64,000 nt of DNA. Origin: Rhodospirillaceae bacterium. Lineage in GTDB: Bacteria > Pseudomonadota > Alphaproteobacteria > DSM-16000 > Inquilinaceae. Positions 36,919 to 45,873 of the stretch are shown in pieces; positions within the stretch are counted from its first letter, which is position 1; every line of letters begins with the position of its first letter. The position numbers were made by a program, and so were the translations under genes. The notes beneath the pieces are model-generated. The model was given only the letters and a program-made list of their open reading frames with translations. It searched no databases and was not told the origin of the DNA. The stretch is taken from assembly GCA_020638595.1 (NCBI GenBank), contig JACKIG010000016.1, forward strand, positions 57,769 through 121,768. The letters run 5' to 3'.

Positions 36919-39129
36919 TCACCCGTCGGCTACACCGAACAGTCCACCGCCGGCATGGCTGTCGCGGCCGAGCAGGAGGGGTCCGTCGATCGCCGCTTCG
37001 AAGCTGAGCCGTAGGCGCGCGGCCGGTCGGCCGCCTTGCGGTCCGGCGACGAAGTCCAGCAGGTCCACCGTCGGCCGCGGCAGGCGGCGGCGCTCGCATT
37101 CGTCGATCAGGTCGCGGATCACGCAGACGACCGGATCCTTGCGGCGGCCGGGGTGGCGCGTGGGGATGTAGGGCGTCAGGCTCTGCCACCGGCGTGCCGG
37201 ACCGCAGAGCCGGTCGCCGGCCGCCAGGGCCGAGGGGCGGCCGAGGGCAATGACCCCCAGCCGGCCGGCCCGGATCTCGCGCAGCCCGGAAACCACCCGC
37301 TCGAACAGCGCATCGGGGTGCCGCCCGCGCCAGCTGCGGTCGCACAGCCAGGGGGCCGCGACGACCAGCCGGTCGAGGGAACCGTCCCCGTCGGCGTCGT
37401 CGGCCGCCAGGAACACATGTTCATGCCGGCCCGATGCGGCGGGCGCCCCATCGGCCTCGTGCCCGGAAAACAGCCGCGGGACCTGGCCGTCCGGCCGCCG
37501 GGCCAGGGCCATCAGCGCCCGCCGCGCCGCATGCAGCAGCGCCGGCGCGTCGCCGGCCGCCACCGCCGGCTGGCCCGGCAGGTCGAACACCAGATGGTCG
37601 CGCCAGGCCTGCTTCACCGGTGCCATCAGGCCCAGCCCCAGATAGCGGCCGTCGCCGACGACGATCGGGCCGGCCACCGGCGCGGCGAAGGCGATCTGCA
37701 CATGCCACAGCCGGTCCGCGGCGAAGCGTGTGCCGGGGGCGAACGCTTCCGCCCGGGCGCCCTTGGCCGCGAACGGCTCACGCTGGACGCGGATGGTGTC
37801 GACGGCAGCGGCGATGCCGGCGTGGCGCAGTGCCTGGGCGACGGCCCGTCCTGCCCGGTCCTCCGCCACCATGCGGGCACCGCCGCCGATGCGGCCGTGA
37901 TGCCGGGCCGCCGGCAGGGCCGCCGGCGTCACCGTGCGCCAGAGGCGGCTGGCCTGCCCCTCGGCGATGCCGTAGTGCCCAGCCATGCGCAGGTCGTCGG
38001 CACGGTCGAGGGTCCAGAGGATTTCGCCGGTCCCGGCATCGGCCGCCGCGACGCCTGAGAAGGCCCAGGCGATATCGTCGGCGCGCAGCGGGCAGTCGGC
38101 CGGGATCTCGACCAGCAGGCGCCGGATCGACGGCTCGGCATGCGGATGGCCGATGGACGGCAGCGGCAGGATGCGGATGCGGCCGGCCTTGTCGGCCTCG
38201 CCGGCGCCGCGACCGACGAACACGCGGGCGATCACGGCCGCCTGCTGCGGCATCACCGCCGCCAGCCGCGCCGCCGCACCGCCCGCCCCCGGCCCCTCGA
38301 GATCGCCGCGCACCGTCTCCACCAGCCGGACCGCCCGCTCCAGGGGCCAGGGCCGAAAGCCGGCCCCCGCCGCGGCATCGCGCAGGTCGAACAGCAGGCG
38401 CACCGGCGGGCTGTCATAGGCGACCTGGGCGAAGTGCGCCTTGGGCGGCTGGGCGAACAACTGCCCCCGCCGCCGCGCCCCGCCGGTTCCCGCCGGCGCG
38501 CCGTCAGGCGGGATCGTGACGTGCAGCCTGGCGCGCTCGGCAGCGTGGCGGCGTTGCAGGCTGTCCAGCGAGCCCGGCATGGGGCACGCCAGCACTGCAC
38601 CGGTGCCGCCGACGTTGGGCCGGTACACCACCCCCCCGGCGGCCGACAGGCGGGCGCCCGCCTCGTCCTCGTCCGCCAGTTCGGCGGCGGCGAAGGCCAT
38701 GTCCACCCCGCATCCCAGACGATGCAGCCGATCGGCCAGGCGGCAGACCGCCCGCGCCTGCTCCACCCCCTGGTCCAATCGCCAGGCATAGACAAGCGGC
38801 CGGTCGGCATCGAACAGCCGGGGCTTCACGGATTTGGCCGCCCGGATCTCGCTGACACGGGCCGGATCGCCGCCGACGGCATCCAGGTCGTTGTTGGGGA
38901 CGAAGGTGACGAAGCCCTGTCCGTCGCGGGCGGCGGGCGCGGCGATGACCGGCGGGTCCAGCCCTTCCAGCCAGGCCAGCGCGGCGGCATCCTCGCCGCG
39001 CAGCGCAGCACCCTCCGCCGCCCCGGCGACCAGCGCCTGAAACAGCCGCGCCGGCGAGGGCGGCCATTCCGGGCGGCCGTGATAGCGCCCGTCATGCAGG
39101 CGCACGGTGACGAGCAGGACGCCGGCCAT
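36919..39129 (-). CDS. csb2: Csb2 (GSU0054 family), Cas5-Cas6 fusion subunit
   Basis: The 736-residue type I-G protein combines a Cas5-like part with a Cas6-like part that would process crRNA. The start MAGVLLVTVRLHDGRYHGR is typical, and the C-terminus ends near LLLGRDSHAGGGLFG, the glycine-rich end expected of the family. It begins 8 bases after the csb1 stop. The upstream frame overlaps csb1 and is not homologous. Its TGA at 36919-36921 directly abuts the cas1 remnant in the same frame, so stop-codon readthrough would yield a Csb2-Cas1 tail fusion. Confidence 0.9.
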   Translation of the reverse strand: MAGVLLVTVRLHDGRYHGRPEWPPSPARLFQALVAGAAEGAALRGEDAAALAWLEGLDPPVIAAPAARDGQGFVTFVPNNDLDAVGGDPARVSEIRAAKSVKPRLFDADRPLVYAWRLDQGVEQARAVCRLADRLHRLGCGVDMAFAAAELADEDEAGARLSAAGGVVYRPNVGGTGAVLACPMPGSLDSLQRRHAAERARLHVTIPPDGAPAGTGGARRRGQLFAQPPKAHFAQVAYDSPPVRLLFDLRDAAAGAGFRPWPLERAVRLVETVRGDLEGPGAGGAAARLAAVMPQQAAVIARVFVGRGAGEADKAGRIRILPLPSIGHPHAEPSIRRLLVEIPADCPLRADDIAWAFSGVAAADAGTGEILWTLDRADDLRMAGHYGIAEGQASRLWRTVTPAALPAARHHGRIGGGARMVAEDRAGRAVAQALRHAGIAAAVDTIRVQREPFAAKGARAEAFAPGTRFAADRLWHVQIAFAAPVAGPIVVGDGRYLGLGLMAPVKQAWRDHLVFDLPGQPAVAAGDAPALLHAARRALMALARRPDGQVPRLFSGHEADGAPAASGRHEHVFLAADDADGDGSLDRLVVAAPWLCDRSWRGRHPDALFERVVSGLREIRAGRLGVIALGRPSALAAGDRLCGPARRWQSLTPYIPTRHPGRRKDPVVCVIRDLIDECERRRLPRPTVDLLDFVAGPQGGRPAARLRLSFEAAIDGPLLLGRDSHAGGGLFGVADG

Positions 39130-39137
39130 GATCCGCC

Positions 39138-40220
39138 TCACTCGGCCCTGGATTTCTTGTCGGCCTTCCGTGCGTCTTCCCGCGCCCTTGCCTTGTCGAA
39201 CGTCAGCCTGCGCCCCGGGCCAACGCCGAAGGCCGCCGCCGCGGCTTCGGCATGGGCCAGGGCCAGGTCCGCGGTCAGCGCGACGGCACGGCGCCCGCCC
39301 TGGCGGTCGATCACTGTCCACCGGGCCGGCACCGCGTCGTCGGGAACCAGAAGGCAGCCCTGGCGCAGGAACGGATCCAGCGGCGCCGTTGCCGCGACCA
39401 GGGACAGGCCCAGCACATAGCGGCGCAGCGCCTGCGCATTGCCGCCGTTCAGGCGGCGCAGGGCGATCAGGTTGACCGTAACATCCCGCTCGATGGGGCC
39501 GGCGGCGACGATACCGCCCAAGGCGTGGCCGGCGGGCACGTGAACAAAGCCGCGCTTGGCCAACGGGCTTTTCGGGTCGCCTTCCTGTTTGGCCTTCTCC
39601 TCGTCGCTGAACACGTCGAGCGCGGCATAGTCGATCGGGGGACTGTACTGCGCCGATCGGCGCAGGACGTCGACATCCCATGCCCGGATGACCGACTGCA
39701 CGATGCGCGGCAGCTTCGCCTGGGTGTCGCGCGAATCCCACGCCCCGAAGACCAGCGATGTCGGCGCCAGCTTGGCGATGGCGGACGCATCGTTGGCGTC
39801 GAGCAGCAGGGTGAAGGCGTCGCGCGCGGCCTCGCGCAGGTCGAAGCCGCTCGCCTCGTCGGCCTTGACGCAGCGGATCAGCGCATCGCCCAGACGATGG
39901 CCCGCGTCGAAGATCGTCACCAGCTTCTCGTTGCCGTAGAGGATCTCGATCTGCGGCACCAGTTGGCGATAGGGCGGGTGCTTGAAGATCGGCTCGATAC
40001 GGTTGGCCTGCGCACCGACACTGTCGATGGCGGCAACCTTGGTCCCATCGTTCAACTCGTCGATGTTGTAGCCGATATCGGCATAGGTCGGCGGGAAGAT
40101 CACCCCGCCGTCGCCTTCGACCGGCAGCAGCTTCTGCTTCAAGTGAAGGGCGACGGGGCCGTCGGTGTCGTCGGCCCAGGCATCGATGTCACTCGGCGAC
40201 AGTGCGTCCACGGCGGTCAT
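39138..40220 (-). CDS. csb1: Csb1 (GSU0053 family), Cas7 backbone subunit
   Basis: This 360-residue protein matches the type I-G Cas7 (GSU0053): SVGAQANRIEPIFKHPPYRQ, SLVFGAWDSRDTQAKLPRIV and the late RRLNGGNAQALRRYVLGLSL. Several copies would coat the crRNA in the surveillance complex. Its ATG overlaps the stop of the upstream csb3-like gene by 4 bases (ATGA), indicating translational coupling. The C-terminus is Lys/Arg/Ala-rich. Confidence 0.93.
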   Translation of the reverse strand: MTAVDALSPSDIDAWADDTDGPVALHLKQKLLPVEGDGGVIFPPTYADIGYNIDELNDGTKVAAIDSVGAQANRIEPIFKHPPYRQLVPQIEILYGNEKLVTIFDAGHRLGDALIRCVKADEASGFDLREAARDAFTLLLDANDASAIAKLAPTSLVFGAWDSRDTQAKLPRIVQSVIRAWDVDVLRRSAQYSPPIDYAALDVFSDEEKAKQEGDPKSPLAKRGFVHVPAGHALGGIVAAGPIERDVTVNLIALRRLNGGNAQALRRYVLGLSLVAATAPLDPFLRQGCLLVPDDAVPARWTVIDRQGGRRAVALTADLALAHAEAAAAAFGVGPGRRLTFDKARAREDARKADKKSRAE

Positions 40221-41095
40221 GCTTGGGGCTCCTCCACGACGTTGACGATACACCGTTCCTGGTTCTCCTGGGCCGGCCAGCCGAGCTGCATCCAGAATAT
40301 GCGATGCGGGAATGGAAGCTTGGCGCCCCCCAGCGCGGCGCGCAGCAGCATCGGCGGCAGCAGGCCGCCCGCGTCGGCGGACTGCACGACACCATAGCGA
40401 TACTGGAGCTTGTCGATGCGGTCCGGGCGGGCATTCGACAACCCGATGGCGGCCAGGATCTCCACCAGGGGGAAGCCGACCATAGTCACCCGCTTGCCAT
40501 GCTTGTTGGGAGAGAAGCCCACCTCCAGCGGGATGTAGTCCCGCCGCCAGTCGAAGCGGAAGCTGCTGGTCTGCGGGGCGGAGAGCGCGAAGGGCGCATG
40601 GTTGGCAGCAACGGCCCTGACCTTCACGAGATCCAAGCAATCCCGAGCTCGGGCAGCCCCTGAATAGCCCGAGGAACCTCCCCAGAACTTGACGGTGTCG
40701 CGCTGGGTCGCATCGCCCCAATGGTCGATGACGATCGCGGACCGGCCCTCGACCGTCAGCACTGCCGGCAAGGTCGCCGGGCTCGGCGGATCCGGGAAGG
40801 GAAACGGCGCGCCATCGTCTAGCGCGACGATCTGCACTTTCGAGTTCTCTGTGGTCTGCCGCGAGCCGGCCGGCGCGACGGCCCTGATCTCGGCGTCCGC
40901 CAGAAAGGCCAGGACGGCCGCAACCGGATCGGCATCGCCCGCCGCCCGCAGCGTGAAGCGGGTTGCCGCCCCGTCGCGCCAGTCGAACCCGCCCTCGGCG
41001 TCGCCCAGCAGCACTTCCGCCGCCTCCAGGAAGCCCAGGCACGCGAAGACCTGGCCGGGGTTGAAGAGGTCGACGGGGATGTCAGCCTGCGCCAT
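40217..41095 (-). CDS. csb3: Csb3-like protein, compact Cas8-type subunit of type I-G
   Basis: The 292-residue protein lies where type I-G loci place their large subunit. Typical Csx17 (Cas8g) is about 700 residues. This protein has the size and features I associate with the alternative Csb3/Cas3-extension family, including the start DIPVDLFNPGQVFACLGFLE and FDWRRDYIPLEVGFSPNKHG. It probably contributes to target recognition or Cas3 recruitment. Its ATG lies 14 bases inside the cas3 3' end and its stop overlaps csb1, so the three genes form a tight operon. The Csb3 name is moderately certain; the CRISPR role is secure from context. Confidence 0.8.
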   Translation of the reverse strand: MAQADIPVDLFNPGQVFACLGFLEAAEVLLGDAEGGFDWRDGAATRFTLRAAGDADPVAAVLAFLADAEIRAVAPAGSRQTTENSKVQIVALDDGAPFPFPDPPSPATLPAVLTVEGRSAIVIDHWGDATQRDTVKFWGGSSGYSGAARARDCLDLVKVRAVAANHAPFALSAPQTSSFRFDWRRDYIPLEVGFSPNKHGKRVTMVGFPLVEILAAIGLSNARPDRIDKLQYRYGVVQSADAGGLLPPMLLRAALGGAKLPFPHRIFWMQLGWPAQENQERCIVNVVEEPQA

Positions 41096-43745
41096 CGGCC
41101 CTCGCCCTATCATCATTCGCCCGCGAGGCCTGCTGGTCGGCGGCACGCAGCAGCGCCTCCCACCACGCCAGGCCCCAGGGTCCCCACCGTTTCTGCAAGC
41201 GCGCGAAGCGCAGGGCGACGTCGCGGGCCCGGCCTTCCAGGATCGACGGCGGCGCGTCCTCGCTGCCGGAGGTCTCGATCAGCGGACGAGCCCGCCCGTG
41301 ATGGGCGGCAATCAGGTGCAGCACCAGGTCCTGCAAGTCCGCCGGTAAGGCCCTGAACGCCGCATCAGCCTCCGCATGGGCGAGCGATCCGAACTCGTGC
41401 CGGTAGCCGTCGAGGCGCCGCAGCTTGAGGGGACCCTTGGTCTTGGCGTAAGCCTCCTTGCCCGGCGCATTGAAGGCCTGCTGCCACCGTGATGCTGATT
41501 TGCCCTCGTCGTGCAGGCGGGCGGCGATGGCCAGGGTGTCCTTCAACTCTCCCGTCAGGCCCACCCCGTCGGCGATGGCGACGGCCTGCCGTTCGGTCCA
41601 CGACCGGTGTTCCGCCAGCAGCTGCGGACGGATCGAGGCCGCGCGGCTCTCCTCCGTCGTCCAGGTTTCGATGATCAGCAGGTCGATGTCTTCGCCGTCC
41701 TCGGACCGGCGCGTGACGAAGCTGTGAACCGCAGGCGTGCCGACCTTGCCGGCAGCGTCGGCCGGCATCGGCGTGACACGGAAGCGCACCGCGGGATGTC
41801 CGTGCTCCGTCAATTCAAGCGAGTCGCCGCCGTCATCGGCCGTGCGCGGCTCGGCAGTCGTGCGCTCGTCCAGCAGCCCATCGACGGACAGGCCGCCCAA
41901 TCGGGCGTCGACGACCAGGGTGGCGCCGGCCAAGTCGCGCACCAGCCGGTCCTTCTGCCTGCGGGCGTCCGCGCCGCCATTGAGACGGTCCAGCGAATAG
42001 GTGTGTCGAAGGTCGCCGGACGGCTCAAGGGCAAAGGCGACGATGTCGGTCGCGGCCAGCAGCGATGACGACCGGCCGCCCGTCACTGCGGCGGCCCGGG
42101 CGGCCAGCCACTCGGCGACGCGTCGGGTCTCCGTCTCCAGCATCTCGCTGGCATGGGGCGGTGCGGCTTCGAAGAAGTCGGCGATCTCCTGCTCCGTGGC
42201 GCTGCCGCCCTCGATGCGCACCGGCAGGTGCCTGCGCCAGACCACGACGGTCTGCGGCTCGTCGTCGACCCAGCCGCGCAGCCAGGGACCGACCTCCGGC
42301 CGGCCGGTATGCGCCGGCAGCGAGGTCATGGCCCAGGCGTCGACCAGCGCGCGGGTCAGCGGCGGGTGCAGGGGGGCCGGTGTCGTCGCCTGCCGGATGC
42401 GCTGGTCCAGGTCCGGATCGCCAGCGGCGCGCAGCGAGAGCTGCCGCAAGGCGCCGGGACTGACGTCGATGCCGTCGCCGTCCACAGGAAGCTCGTCGAG
42501 CAGGCGGCGGGCATGCCAGGCGATCAGGGCACGCCGTTCATCCGGTTTCGGGCTGTCCGGGGTCTTGGGCGACGGCGGCTCGCCGCCATGGACGAGGATC
42601 ACCGTGGCATCCCCGTTGCCCCGCCGATTGACGCGGCCGAGGCGCTGTACCAGCCGCTCCCAAGGCACGAGGTCGCAGACCATATGGTCGGCATCCAGGT
42701 CGACACCGACCTCCCCGGCCGAGGTGGCGATCAGGAAGACCGGCATGGTCGGTGCCGGGGCGCCGCCCGGCAGAAAGCCGAGAGCCGTCAGCATCGCCGC
42801 GGCGTCCTCGCGTTCCCGCAGGCGCCGCGCGCCGACCAGCAGATGGGCTGAAACCGCGACCTTGCTGTCGCGCGCCAGCTTCTCGATCGCGGCCTTGGTC
42901 TTCACCGCGGTCTGGCGGCTGTCGCAGTAGACGACGCAGCGGGTCGCTTTCGTGCCTTCCGCCGATAGTGCCCAGGCTTCCCGGGCCAGCGCATCTTCCG
43001 GCTTCCGAGGATCCGCCTCCACAAGCGCAAGACGCTTCCTTGCCCACAGCCGATGTGCGACGACGGGGTCCCGGAGGTCTGCGCCCGTCAGTGCGAACGG
43101 CTTCTGCCCGCCTTTGCGACCGGTTGCGGACAGACAGAGAAGCCTGAATGCAGGCACCACCGTTCTGTCGTCCGCCTGACGCGGACCCAGAACCCCTGTG
43201 CCGCTTTCGATCGCTTCCAGCAGCCGCTGAAAAGGCGGTACGAGATGCGATTCGTCCAGCACGACCAACGCGTCTGCGCCCAGAAGCCCGGCATGATAAG
43301 GGCGCATCTTCCGCGATACGCCATAGCCGCAGAACAGCAGCCGCGACCCGATCATATCGACCGTGCCGACGATGATGGCTGGCGCTGCCGGATCTTCCAG
43401 CCACGCGCGATTGTCGGCATGCTGGCCGCGCAATGTGCTCACCCGCAGACGGTCGTCGCCGGATTTCAACTTGATCTCATCGGCGGCGGTCGTCGCCTGG
43501 TCCACCACCGCGCGCCGGTCGACGACATAGATCAGGCGCCGCGGCAGTGCCGCACCTGCCTTCCTTGCCAGATACCAGATCGCCATCACCGACGTCTTGC
43601 CCAGCCCTGTCGGCAGATCGACGTGGCTGAAGCCCTGATCGCCGCAAACACCATCGCCGCAGAGGAAACGTCTGTAGAGCCGCTCTTGCCAGGACATCGG
43701 GGGAAAACCGATCAGCCTGTGAAATGCAGCGCCAAAATTGTCCAT
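41082..43745 (-). CDS. cas3: Cas3 helicase-nuclease with C-terminal HD domain
   Basis: The 887-residue protein starts with a superfamily 2 helicase: PTGLGKT (45-51), the DESH box (164-167), SATG and the motif VI-like LVQRLGRVNRRGN. The HD nuclease comes last, with AARLHDEGKS near 745 and LIAAHHGRARP near 811. This helicase-then-HD order distinguishes type I-G from most type I systems, where HD comes first. It would unwind and degrade target DNA. It is the first gene of the minus-strand cas operon, so the 212-base gap upstream (43746-43957) should hold the operon promoter. All visible motifs are intact. Confidence 0.95.
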   Translation of the reverse strand: MDNFGAAFHRLIGFPPMSWQERLYRRFLCGDGVCGDQGFSHVDLPTGLGKTSVMAIWYLARKAGAALPRRLIYVVDRRAVVDQATTAADEIKLKSGDDRLRVSTLRGQHADNRAWLEDPAAPAIIVGTVDMIGSRLLFCGYGVSRKMRPYHAGLLGADALVVLDESHLVPPFQRLLEAIESGTGVLGPRQADDRTVVPAFRLLCLSATGRKGGQKPFALTGADLRDPVVAHRLWARKRLALVEADPRKPEDALAREAWALSAEGTKATRCVVYCDSRQTAVKTKAAIEKLARDSKVAVSAHLLVGARRLREREDAAAMLTALGFLPGGAPAPTMPVFLIATSAGEVGVDLDADHMVCDLVPWERLVQRLGRVNRRGNGDATVILVHGGEPPSPKTPDSPKPDERRALIAWHARRLLDELPVDGDGIDVSPGALRQLSLRAAGDPDLDQRIRQATTPAPLHPPLTRALVDAWAMTSLPAHTGRPEVGPWLRGWVDDEPQTVVVWRRHLPVRIEGGSATEQEIADFFEAAPPHASEMLETETRRVAEWLAARAAAVTGGRSSSLLAATDIVAFALEPSGDLRHTYSLDRLNGGADARRQKDRLVRDLAGATLVVDARLGGLSVDGLLDERTTAEPRTADDGGDSLELTEHGHPAVRFRVTPMPADAAGKVGTPAVHSFVTRRSEDGEDIDLLIIETWTTEESRAASIRPQLLAEHRSWTERQAVAIADGVGLTGELKDTLAIAARLHDEGKSASRWQQAFNAPGKEAYAKTKGPLKLRRLDGYRHEFGSLAHAEADAAFRALPADLQDLVLHLIAAHHGRARPLIETSGSEDAPPSILEGRARDVALRFARLQKRWGPWGLAWWEALLRAADQQASRANDDRARADGAG

Positions 43746-43957
43746 ATGGCAAATCCATTCTCGCGCGGAGAATATGCGGCTGAGCGCCGGGCGATCAAGC
43801 GGAACAGCGATGCGGCCGTCAAGGCCGGGTCAGGCGAAGGCGAGCCGGTGGACGCGACACCCTTGTGCCTGCCGTTCGGGCAGGGGCATCAACATTCCCT
43901 CGATCTGCCATCGGCGCCTGCGGGCGTGGCCCCTGCCCGGTTCGCCCCCTCCGGCGT

Positions 43958-44680
43958 TCAGAACAGGTAGATGATGCCGACCAGGAAGTCGTGGGCATAG
44001 AATTCGCCCGCCGATACCTCGTCGCCGTTGGGATAGACGCCGCTGGACACGTCGCCCAGGCTGGTGAAACGATAGCCGCCTTCCAGCGCCCAGTTCTCGG
44101 CGATGCGCACCATGACGCCGGCCTGGACCGAATAGGCGAAATTCGTCGTGAACGTGCCGTTGTGGACATCGGCGCCGGTCACGCGGTTGGCCTGGAAGGC
44201 GTCGGCGAAATGCTGTGCCGCCCCGATGCCCGCACCGACATAGGGCCGCCAGGGCGTGCCCGTGTCGAAATCATAGAGGACGTTGACCATCAGCTGGTTG
44301 GTCGACACGTTCTGCTGGTAGTCGATGACCTCCGCCGCGTTCTGCACGCGGGTGTCGAAGTCGTGGCGGAAGCGGTGGACGATCTCCACCTCGGTGCGGA
44401 TCGGCAGGTCCAGAACATCGTTCCAGCGATAGCCGAGCACGATGCTGCCGCCGCCCGTCGCTTCCGGCCCCGGGGCATTCTCGCCGAAGCTGGCACGCGA
44501 CGGGCTCAGCTGCACGTCCCCCACATCCGTCAGCATGAACGTGCCGCGGAAGCCGGCATAGAATCCGTACTGGTCGCCCAGCAGCGACGGCCGATCGGGC
44601 GGCGGTTCAACCTGTGCCACGGCCGGCTGTACCGCAAGGGCACAGGCCGCCACCGCCACCAGCCTTGTGGTCTGCCGCAT
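43958..44680 (-). CDS. Outer-membrane beta-barrel protein
   Basis: This 240-residue protein begins with a Sec signal (VAVAACALAVQPAVAQ). Alternating hydrophobic strands of the OmpW/Opa-like small-porin type follow (SIVLGYRWNDVLDLPIRTEV; PWRPYVGAGIGAAQHF), and the chain ends with a C-terminal Phe (FLVGIIYLF), the BamA-recognition signal. An eight-stranded barrel is likely; ligand and function are unknown. It is divergent from the Sua5 gene. Confidence 0.87.
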   Translation of the reverse strand: MRQTTRLVAVAACALAVQPAVAQVEPPPDRPSLLGDQYGFYAGFRGTFMLTDVGDVQLSPSRASFGENAPGPEATGGGSIVLGYRWNDVLDLPIRTEVEIVHRFRHDFDTRVQNAAEVIDYQQNVSTNQLMVNVLYDFDTGTPWRPYVGAGIGAAQHFADAFQANRVTGADVHNGTFTTNFAYSVQAGVMVRIAENWALEGGYRFTSLGDVSSGVYPNGDEVSAGEFYAHDFLVGIIYLF

Positions 44681-44868
44681 CGGTCCCGCCCCCCTGCCGA
44701 CGGCCTGAAATGGCCGGTTTTCCAGGATTTGCAGGTTTTATAGCCTGCGCGCCCTGCCCCTCGCAACCACCCGCCCGCCACCCCGCGCACCTGAACGGAG
44801 GACGCGGCGCCGCAGCCCGGGGCACCGGCTTGGACAGCGCCAGGGCCCACCTGCTATACGCGGGTCCG

Positions 44869-45873
44869 ATGCACGACAAGGACCCAGAGTGCCCGACGGA
44901 GATCGTGGACGCCGGTGCGGCCGGCATCGCCCGCGCGGCGGCGATCCTGCGTGCCGGCGGGCTGGTCGGCCTGCCGACGGAAACGGTCTATGGCCTGGCC
45001 GCGGATGCCACCAGCGACGCCGCGGTCGCGGCGATCTTCGCCGTCAAGGCACGCCCGCGCTTCAATCCCCTGATCGTCCATGTGCTGGACGAGGACGACG
45101 CCGCGCGCATTGCCGACTTCGACGCCCGGGCAGAGCTGCTGGCGGAGACGTTCTGGCCCGGGCCGCTGACGCTGGTGCTGCGCCGCCGGGCCGGTTGCGC
45201 GGCGTCGCTGCTGGTGTCCGCGGGCCTCGACACGCTGGCGGTGCGCGCACCGGCCCATCCGGTCGCCCGCCGGGTGATCGCCGCGGCCGGCCTGCCGCTG
45301 GCCGCCCCCAGCGCCAACCGCTTCGGCAGGGTCAGCCCGACCGACCCCCGCCACGTGATGGAGGAGCTGTCGGGCCGCATCCCGCTGATCCTGGCCGGCG
45401 GCCGCGCCAGCGTCGGCGTGGAGTCCACCGTCGTCGACCTGACCGGCGCGCGGCCGCGGCTGCTGCGCCCTGGCGGCGTGACGCAGGATGAGATCACGGC
45501 CCTGCTCGGCCCCCTGGAGACCGCCGCGGAGGGGGAAAGCGCGCCGCATTCCCCGGGCCGGCTGCCCAGCCACTATGCGCCCGCCACGCCCCTGCGGCTG
45601 GACGCCGGCGGCGCGCAGCCCGGGGAGGCGCTGCTGACCTTCGGCCCGGACCTGCGCCAGGGCGATGCCGTGCGCAACCTGAGCGAAAAGGGCGACCTGG
45701 CGGAGGCCGCGGCAAACCTGTTCGCCATGCTGCGCGACCTCGACCGCCTGGGCCGGGCCGCCATCGCCGTGGCCCCCATCCCGGCAACCGGGCTGGGCGC
45801 CGCCATCAACGACCGCCTGCGCCGCGCCGCCGCCCCGCGGCCTGTCCCCGCCGACCCGGGAGCCCCACCATGA
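44869..45873 (+). CDS. Threonylcarbamoyl-AMP synthase, Sua5 type
   Basis: A 334-residue enzyme that makes threonylcarbamoyl-AMP from threonine, bicarbonate and ATP for the t6A37 modification of tRNA. The YrdC domain is clear (GGLVGLPTETVYGLAADATS; KARPRFNPLIVHV; PSANRFGRVSPT). A linker with the PGRLPSHYAPATPL motif and a C-terminal Sua5 domain follow, so this is the long Sua5 form. The stop overlaps the start of the FAD-oxidase gene (ATGA), an operon arrangement seen in other alphaproteobacteria. Confidence 0.95.
   Translation: MHDKDPECPTEIVDAGAAGIARAAAILRAGGLVGLPTETVYGLAADATSDAAVAAIFAVKARPRFNPLIVHVLDEDDAARIADFDARAELLAETFWPGPLTLVLRRRAGCAASLLVSAGLDTLAVRAPAHPVARRVIAAAGLPLAAPSANRFGRVSPTDPRHVMEELSGRIPLILAGGRASVGVESTVVDLTGARPRLLRPGGVTQDEITALLGPLETAAEGESAPHSPGRLPSHYAPATPLRLDAGGAQPGEALLTFGPDLRQGDAVRNLSEKGDLAEAAANLFAMLRDLDRLGRAAIAVAPIPATGLGAAINDRLRRAAAPRPVPADPGAPP

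Noticed and set aside
36245..37345. A 366-codon minus-strand frame containing the cas2 sequence at its end
   Set aside because: Only the last 97 codons are Cas2. The rest is the wrong frame of csb2 and the cas1 remnant, low in complexity and rich in Arg/Ala/Pro.
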